DNA of 64,000 nt, from assembly GCA_037127315.1 (NCBI GenBank), contig JBBBDQ010001270.1, positions 1 through 64,000 of the forward strand, in the 5' to 3' direction. Position numbers and translations under genes: made by a program. This stretch comes from Ascarosepion bandense. Its lineage: Eukaryota > Mollusca > Cephalopoda > Sepiida > Sepiidae. This document shows, piece after piece, positions 59,566 through 64,000 of this stretch (within the stretch, counting starts at the first letter, position 1; each line of letters begins with the position of its first letter). Under the pieces are notes generated by a model. It was not told where the DNA came from and ran no database searches. It worked only from the letters and a program-made list of their open reading frames with translations.

Positions 59566-59883
59566 ATGGGTTATTTAATACCGAAAAGATTTTTAGGATA
59601 GTTTAGTATGACTAGAATATGTATTCTTTATGAGAAATCACTTTGTAGATCAGAGTTCATTAACATAAAAAGGGTTTTGTCGAAAGTCAAATGTATTACT
59701 GGTAATGTAAAAAAAAATAATTGCTATATTTTTAAATGTATCGCTAGTAACATTTTTCTTTTTATATATATTCCTGGTAGTATTTTTTTTCAAGTGGAGA
59801 TTTTATTAAAAATAAGTAAACCCAATGTCTGCAATTTATTCAATCTGACATATCTAAAAAATTTGCTGCCTAAATACACGTAT
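59566..59883 (+). other. decayed repeat, possibly repeat L-related
   Basis: TATTACTGGTAATG and GCTAGTAACATTTTTC recall the repeating TATTA..GGTAAT words of repeat L. A 105-codon frame here has no domain. Confidence 0.3.
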
Positions 59884-59887
59884 ATAA

Positions 59888-59982
59888 TTGCTCTGAATAA
59901 AATGGACGTCATTATACTACCCTAACCTGAGGAACCTCAGGTTAGGGTAATATAATGACGTCCATTTTATTCAGAGCAATTA
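59888..59982. repeat. near-perfect palindrome
   Basis: Arms of about 46 bp (TGCTCTGAATAAAATGGACG ... CCCTAACCTGAGG and its complement) with almost no spacer. Would extrude as a hairpin; no flanking element identified. Confidence 0.85.
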
Positions 59983-59997
59983 CTTCTTTCTTTGGGT

Positions 59998-60327
59998 ACA
60001 AATCCTTGTTTCTCTCTCGCACTTCCCGCCTGTGGAACTCACTCCCGTATTCTTGCTTTCCTGACGGCTACAACCTCCAGAAATTTAAATGCAAAGTTAA
60101 TACTCATCTACTAACCACTGGCCTCTAGCTCTCTCCCCTCCCCTGTATAACCTTCCCTTTCTCTCCACCTATGTATCTGTCATCGCACCTGCTTTCTCAG
60201 CTTTCTATTGTTCCTTTCTAACTAGCTTGTACTCCTCACTCTTTTCTAATTAATCTTTTTACATTTATGTAACTCCCTGCACATCAGTGGCGTTTCTGCC
60301 TTGCTGGGGGTGAAATGATTAAAATAT
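59998..60327 (+). pseudogene. LINE 3' end (family 1)
   Basis: LSRTSRLWNSLPYSCFPDGYN, QKFKCKVNTHLLTTGL and the 3' UTR, very close to the 36.5-36.87 kb copy. Confidence 0.8.
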
Positions 60328-60339
60328 ATATATATATAA

Positions 60340-60451
60340 AAGAGTAATCCTGGGTAAAAAATGCAATCGGAGTCTAACCGTACTGATGAGCAATCGGAGT
60401 CTAACCGTATTGATTAGCTGTGATACGGCGAAACAGATCTGTCTGCGGATG

Positions 60452-60453
<2 letters not shown>
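60340..60453 (+). mobile_element. tRNA/hammerhead short element, second copy (truncated)
   Basis: Starts within the box-B end (AATCCTGGGTAAAA). Has a tandem partial duplication (CAATCGGAGTCTAACCGTA twice), then a decayed ribozyme UUGAUUA...GAAA at 60410-60433, with perfect palindromic stem III ACAGAUCUGU, C and UGCGG. (TA)n follows. Confidence 0.6.
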
Positions 60454-60489
<36 letters not shown>

Positions 60490-60540
60490 GCATTCACCCT
60501 AGTCGGGTTGAGCGGGCTTCCTCCCTGACGGAGCAAGTCT

Positions 60541-60843
60541 CATTGGGATTTGTTTAAGGGCAGGGTCCCAAGTCCTACCCCGTTATTTAACCCATAACTG
60601 GAGGGAACGGACGGATTAATACCTTTCCCAAGGGTACTAGTGCGCAAGTGAGTGCAGTGTGCTCGACTGAAATTGGAACTCGGCTCACCGATTTCCCCCT
60701 CCAAGCCGACATCCACCGCACCACAACGCACATCCGTGAACGCTACCAGCACCTGGTATTCCCAAGTGGTCACCCACGTAAGTACTGACCAGGCTCAACT
60801 TCGGTGATCGAGCGGGAACCAGTGTATTCAACGTGACATGACC

Positions 60844-60845
<2 letters not shown>
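60541..60845 (-). mobile_element. 5S rRNA-tRNA chimeric SINE
   Basis: Reverse copy with a nearly complete 5S head (60740-60845: TATTCAACGTGACATG, TCGGTGATCGAGCGGGAACC, AGTACTGACCAGGCTCAACT on plus) and the tRNA module; the L-like tail is absent. Confidence 0.82.

Positions 60846-60849
<4 letters not shown>

Positions 60850-60902
<53 letters not shown>
60850..60902. repeat. (TA)n microsatellite
   Basis: Between the 5S SINE and the next SINE. Confidence 0.95.
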
Positions 60903-60904
<2 letters not shown>

Positions 60905-61325
60905 TGAATTTAAGCATGCTTCCAGATTTCTCCCAGTCATCGGTTAAATAACAAGACAGGTTGGGTTTCTATAGCCTTGGTTAGCAACCAGTCTACCACA
61001 AAAAGTAATGGCAACTTACTACGGGAAAATCTTCTACCCAGTCAGTCTCTTAAGTGACTAACTAGATTTGTAGTGCAGTAGATATAGCTGAGTTCGTATT
61101 TAATTTGCATTTACTTACGGCAAATACCCTTGGTAAAGGTATTAATACGTCGCTTCTCTCTCCAGCTATGGGTTAAATAACAAGACATATTGGATTTATA
61201 GCCTTGCTTAGCAACCAGTCTACCGCAGAAAATAATGGCAACATACTTCGAGAAAATATTCTGCCCAATCATTAGAGACATGATCGCCCAAAGCGTGTAT
61301 CACCTATGGCACTTAACTGACTGAA
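60905..61325 (+). mobile_element. two tRNA-SINE copies in tandem (partial, then near-full)
   Basis: 60940-61050 is a SINE tail. 61060-61325 restarts from a decayed tRNA part (TTTGTAGTGCAGTAGATATA) through the complete tail. Same orientation. Confidence 0.75.
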
Positions 61326-61465
61326 GATAATTCTTGGAAATATAATTAAATCTTCTTCTGGGTATAAAGTAGGGGATCGCTTCTCTATTTTAATGAAATA
61401 ATAAATTGATCCCCCACTAATTAATACTTAATAATATAATAACATGATATCCTACATCATTTCTC

Positions 61466-61638
61466 CCTGCAGTTGTGGGTTGAATAGCAGGACAGATTGC
61501 ATTCTATAGCCTTGGTTGGCAACCAGTCTACTGCAGAAATTAATGGCAACCTACGTCGAGAAAATATTTTGCCCAATCTGTCATGTCTCTTTCGAGACAT
61601 GATCTCCCAAGCGTATATCACGTATAAAACACAAACCG
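61466..61638 (+). mobile_element. tRNA-SINE tail copy
   Basis: TGTGGGTTGAATAGCAGGAC to GACATGATCTCCCAAGCGTA. Confidence 0.75.
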
Positions 61639-61920
61639 ACTAGATTAGCAACTAGGTCCCACCGTTACTACTTTAACAGTTTATTTTTATCACACTTCCC
61701 ACCTGAAGAACTATTTCAGGATTTCTTAATTCCTAATATCTACAATTTTCAAAAGTTTAAATCCAACGTCAATCGACTTCTTCAGTATTCTTGAAGTCTG
61801 TCCATTCTTTGACCTCTCCTCAATTCTTTCTTTTCTTAGTCTTCACATTCACTTTCACACCCTATAACACCTTCCGTATTAGTGGTATTACCACCTTGCT
61901 TGGGGTGAAATTATAAATAA
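61639..61920 (+). pseudogene. LINE 3' end (family 1), old copy
   Basis: GACTAGATTAGCAACTAGGT, CACACTTCCCACCTGAAGAA, and 3' tail GCTTGGGGTGAAATTATAAA; strongly decayed. Confidence 0.65.
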
Positions 61921-62034
61921 AAAACTTAAAAAACATGGTTTATTAGTAAGTATCTTTGAAGCCCCAAATAGGTCGAGGATACTAAAATCGAGCAGGCTTA
62001 GAAATTTAAATTCCTGGAAAGTGTTCAGACAATA

Positions 62035-62600
62035 GACGGATAGTGCGACATTGAGATACAAAGGCACGTTGGCATAGCCAAAAATGCATTTCAAAAGTTA
62101 AGCAGAGTATTGAGAGACAGGAAAATTTCTTTGGAAACAAATAAAAAAAGTTATAAGATTGTCTAGCGTTCGCTACCCTACTATAGGGCAGCGAATGCTA
62201 GACAATCTCTTCAAAGATGAAGGAGAGACTTGAAGCAAGAGAAATAGGGTTTTACAGAAGGATACTGAGGATACCCTAGACCGAACATGTGAACAAAAAG
62301 AAGATTTTGGAGAAGATGCAAATGAAAAGGAAACTTATACTTAACATCAGGAAGAAACAGCTGAAGTTTCTGGAACACGTAATGAGGAAGGAGGACATGG
62401 AGAATCTGATACTCACAGGGTGGATAAAGGGAAAGAGAGACTGGGGAAATCAGCGCGTGACATACTTGACGAGCTTGAGCAAGTGGGTAGCAGAGTAGAG
62501 TTTGGGAGAGATAACAAGAGAAAAAGTGTTAAGAACGACAAGGGATAGAGTAAGTGGAGGTCTATGATCGCCTACGTCCTGAAGAGACACGACTCTTAAT
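62035..62600 (+). pseudogene. RTE C-terminal domain relic
   Basis: DIEIQRHVGIAKNAFQKLSRVLRDRKISLETN, MKERLEAREIGFYRRILRIP, MQMKRKLILNIRKKQLKFLEHVMRKEDMENLILTGWIKGKRDWGNQRVTYL. A local palindrome at 62157-62210 replaces the VLNCYVLSVLYYG codons. Confidence 0.75.
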
Positions 62601-62979
62601 GTCTTTTAGCAGATCGATATTAGCAGGATATGCTTATATTGTAATGGTTAGAGGAAATGTGACAATATATTCCAGTGGTTTTAAAAGCATCGCGTCGACG
62701 TGTTTCATTCGCTGGATTAACGTTCCTACCTCCGGTTGATACACGGCGAATTAGAATTTTTTACTGCTGCGTTGATGCAGAGAAATAATTTTAGTGAAGT
62801 CAAGCTTAAGGAACTCGTTGCTTCTGGATAACAGGCAGCAGTGCTGTTGGGTGCCAAACTTAAAGAGCGTGCCCTGCAGGACTCAGTACATGCACCGGTT
62901 GACAACCAGTATAATTTACACATGCATTTAGCTTGTTTTTCAAATTACTTCCATTAACATAAGCTTCAACACGTCAATG
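62601..62979. other. no recognised feature
   Basis: No ORF, SINE or LINE sequence recognised. Confidence 0.4.
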
Positions 62980-63283
62980 TGCGTTGTGGTGCAGTGGATA
63001 TCGGCTAGGAGCGAGAAATCGGGGAGCTGAGTTCGAATTCCAGTTGAATTCGTTGCGTTCACTTACGCGCAAGTACCCGTGGGGAAGGCATTAATCCGTC
63101 TCTTCTCTCCAGCTATAAGTTAAATACCACGACAGATTGGATTTCTATAACCTTGGTTGGCATTCAGTCTACCTCAGATATTAATGGCAATTAACTGCTG
63201 AAAAATTTTCTGCGAATTCAGTCATGTCTCGAAAGAGACATGATCACCAAACCGTGTATCAGGTATGAACCTTAACTCACTGA
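62980..63283 (+). mobile_element. tRNA-derived SINE (OR-like), full copy
   Basis: GTGCGTTGTGGTGCAGTGGA (box A), GAGTTCGAATTCCAG (box B), tail to ACCTTAACTCACTGAAG; somewhat diverged tail. Confidence 0.85.
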
Positions 63284-63284
63284 A

Positions 63285-63470
63285 GCAAATAGAGATGAGG
63301 CTCCACAGAATGATGCTGAGGATGTCATAGACGAATCATGTGACTAACGAGAAGAAAGTTTATGGAAAATGTGGATAAAAAAGATAAAATTTAATTGGAA
63401 CCATAAAGAGACAATAAAAATTTCTCGGACACAGAAGAACAAAAAGAAATTTCGAAAAGTTGAGCTTGAG
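63285..63470 (+). pseudogene. RTE C-terminal fragment, old
   Basis: MRLHRMMLRMS-like frame (GGCTCCACAGAATGATGCTG) and KFLGHRR-like words; heavily decayed. Confidence 0.5.
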
Positions 63471-63750
63471 TTTTGTTTAACGGCATATCAACCTCTGTGG
63501 GCTATTTAGTGCCAAAAAGGTGGGGTTTAAAGTTATTTTCTTTTTAATGTTTGGATATAGTGAGAAGGTCGATTTAGTTAGATTTTAATGAAAATTCATT
63601 TTTTTATTTTATTTTAGAAAACTGAAAATGTCTTCAGTTTTGGATTCAACAATGTTTTGCTGAGAACAATTATTTCCTTCAAAAATGTGTTATGGTCATA
63701 ATTTTTCTTCAAAAATGTATTGTTGGTAATATTTTCCTGTAAAAATATAT
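63471..63750 (+). repeat. repeat L, copy
   Basis: AACGGCATATCAACCTCTGT, GCCAAAAAGGTGGGG, TTTTAGAAAACTGAAAATGT, ATGTATTGTTGGTAATATTT; same sense as 34.8 kb, ended by a Helitron. Confidence 0.6.
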
Positions 63751-63755
63751 ATCTA

Positions 63756-63796
63756 TCTAAACTTATTTATAAATGAAACTTTGTGTGTATGTGTGT

Positions 63797-63828
<32 letters not shown>

Positions 63829-64000
63829 CCGTTACCTACAGACTCTGAAACGGCTGAACCGATTTTCTTGAAAATTTACACAGTTGTACTATAAGCGTCT
63901 TCGCGTGTACTTAGCTAGGTTTTGTGTAGCGGTACCCCCAATAAATATCGAAAATCGATAATCGACAAAATCGGGTTATAGAAGGAGTGGTCCGATTTTA
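63756..64000 (+). mobile_element. Helitron-like element, 5' part (runs off the window)
   Basis: Starts TCTAAACTTATTTATAAATG after A, then a TG run, GAAACGGCTGAACCGATTTT, TATCGAAAATCGATAATCGA. Confidence 0.6.

Overview
This window looks like an intergenic or intronic stretch of an animal genome built almost entirely from transposable elements. No host protein-coding gene could be supported. Repeat content suggests a cephalopod mollusc, most likely an octopus. The clues are about a dozen full or partial copies of a tRNA-derived SINE with a conserved tail, a 5S rRNA-headed SINE, LINE and RTE 3' ends, many Penelope-like elements (PLEs), and very abundant (TA)n. The taxon is inference from repeat style, not from a marker gene.

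Layout. 1-7.9 kb: LINE relics, two PLE terminal repeats with hammerhead motifs, a Helitron fragment, a 5S-tRNA SINE and a tandem array of SINE tails. 7.9-15.8 kb: the centrepiece, an intact-looking PLE (733-codon RT + GIY-YIG frame) on the minus strand with two direct pseudo-LTRs (pLTRs), head to head with a 5'-truncated copy of the same element. The composite lies between (TA)n tracts, and those lie between inverted arms of a second PLE family. 15.8-28 kb: palindromic PLE terminal repeats, tRNA-like repeats, SINEs, a mariner-like MITE, and a PLE GIY-YIG relic split by a LINE. 28-41 kb: RTE relics, a 128-bp tandem array, more PLE ends and Helitrons. 41-48 kb: Ty3/gypsy integrase, RT and gag relics, a long-TIR MITE, a piggyBac-type MITE, and a Helitron holding a solo-LTR candidate. 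48-53 kb: an RTE C-terminus triplicated in frame, and a minisatellite built from the RTE RT motif GVRQGCVLSPDLFNLF. 53-64 kb: a tRNA-promoter/hammerhead composite, a near-complete LINE that lost its RT catalytic core, more palindromes and SINEs.

Main theme: the PLE terminal repeats carry type I hammerhead ribozyme (HHR) motifs. About 25 were read by eye, in at least ten sequence families; roughly half keep an intact CUGANGA/GAAA core. Several have a palindromic stem III, as expected for short-stem-III hammerheads. Many of the host repeats are inverted palindromes embedded in (TA)n. Hammerheads in PLEs are established knowledge. What stands out here is their density and diversity, the recurrent (TA)n-palindrome arrangement, a variant core in the intact PLE (A9 replaced by U), and a short element joining a tRNA-type promoter to a hammerhead. 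All ribozyme calls rest on manual base pairing; no folding or covariance search was run.
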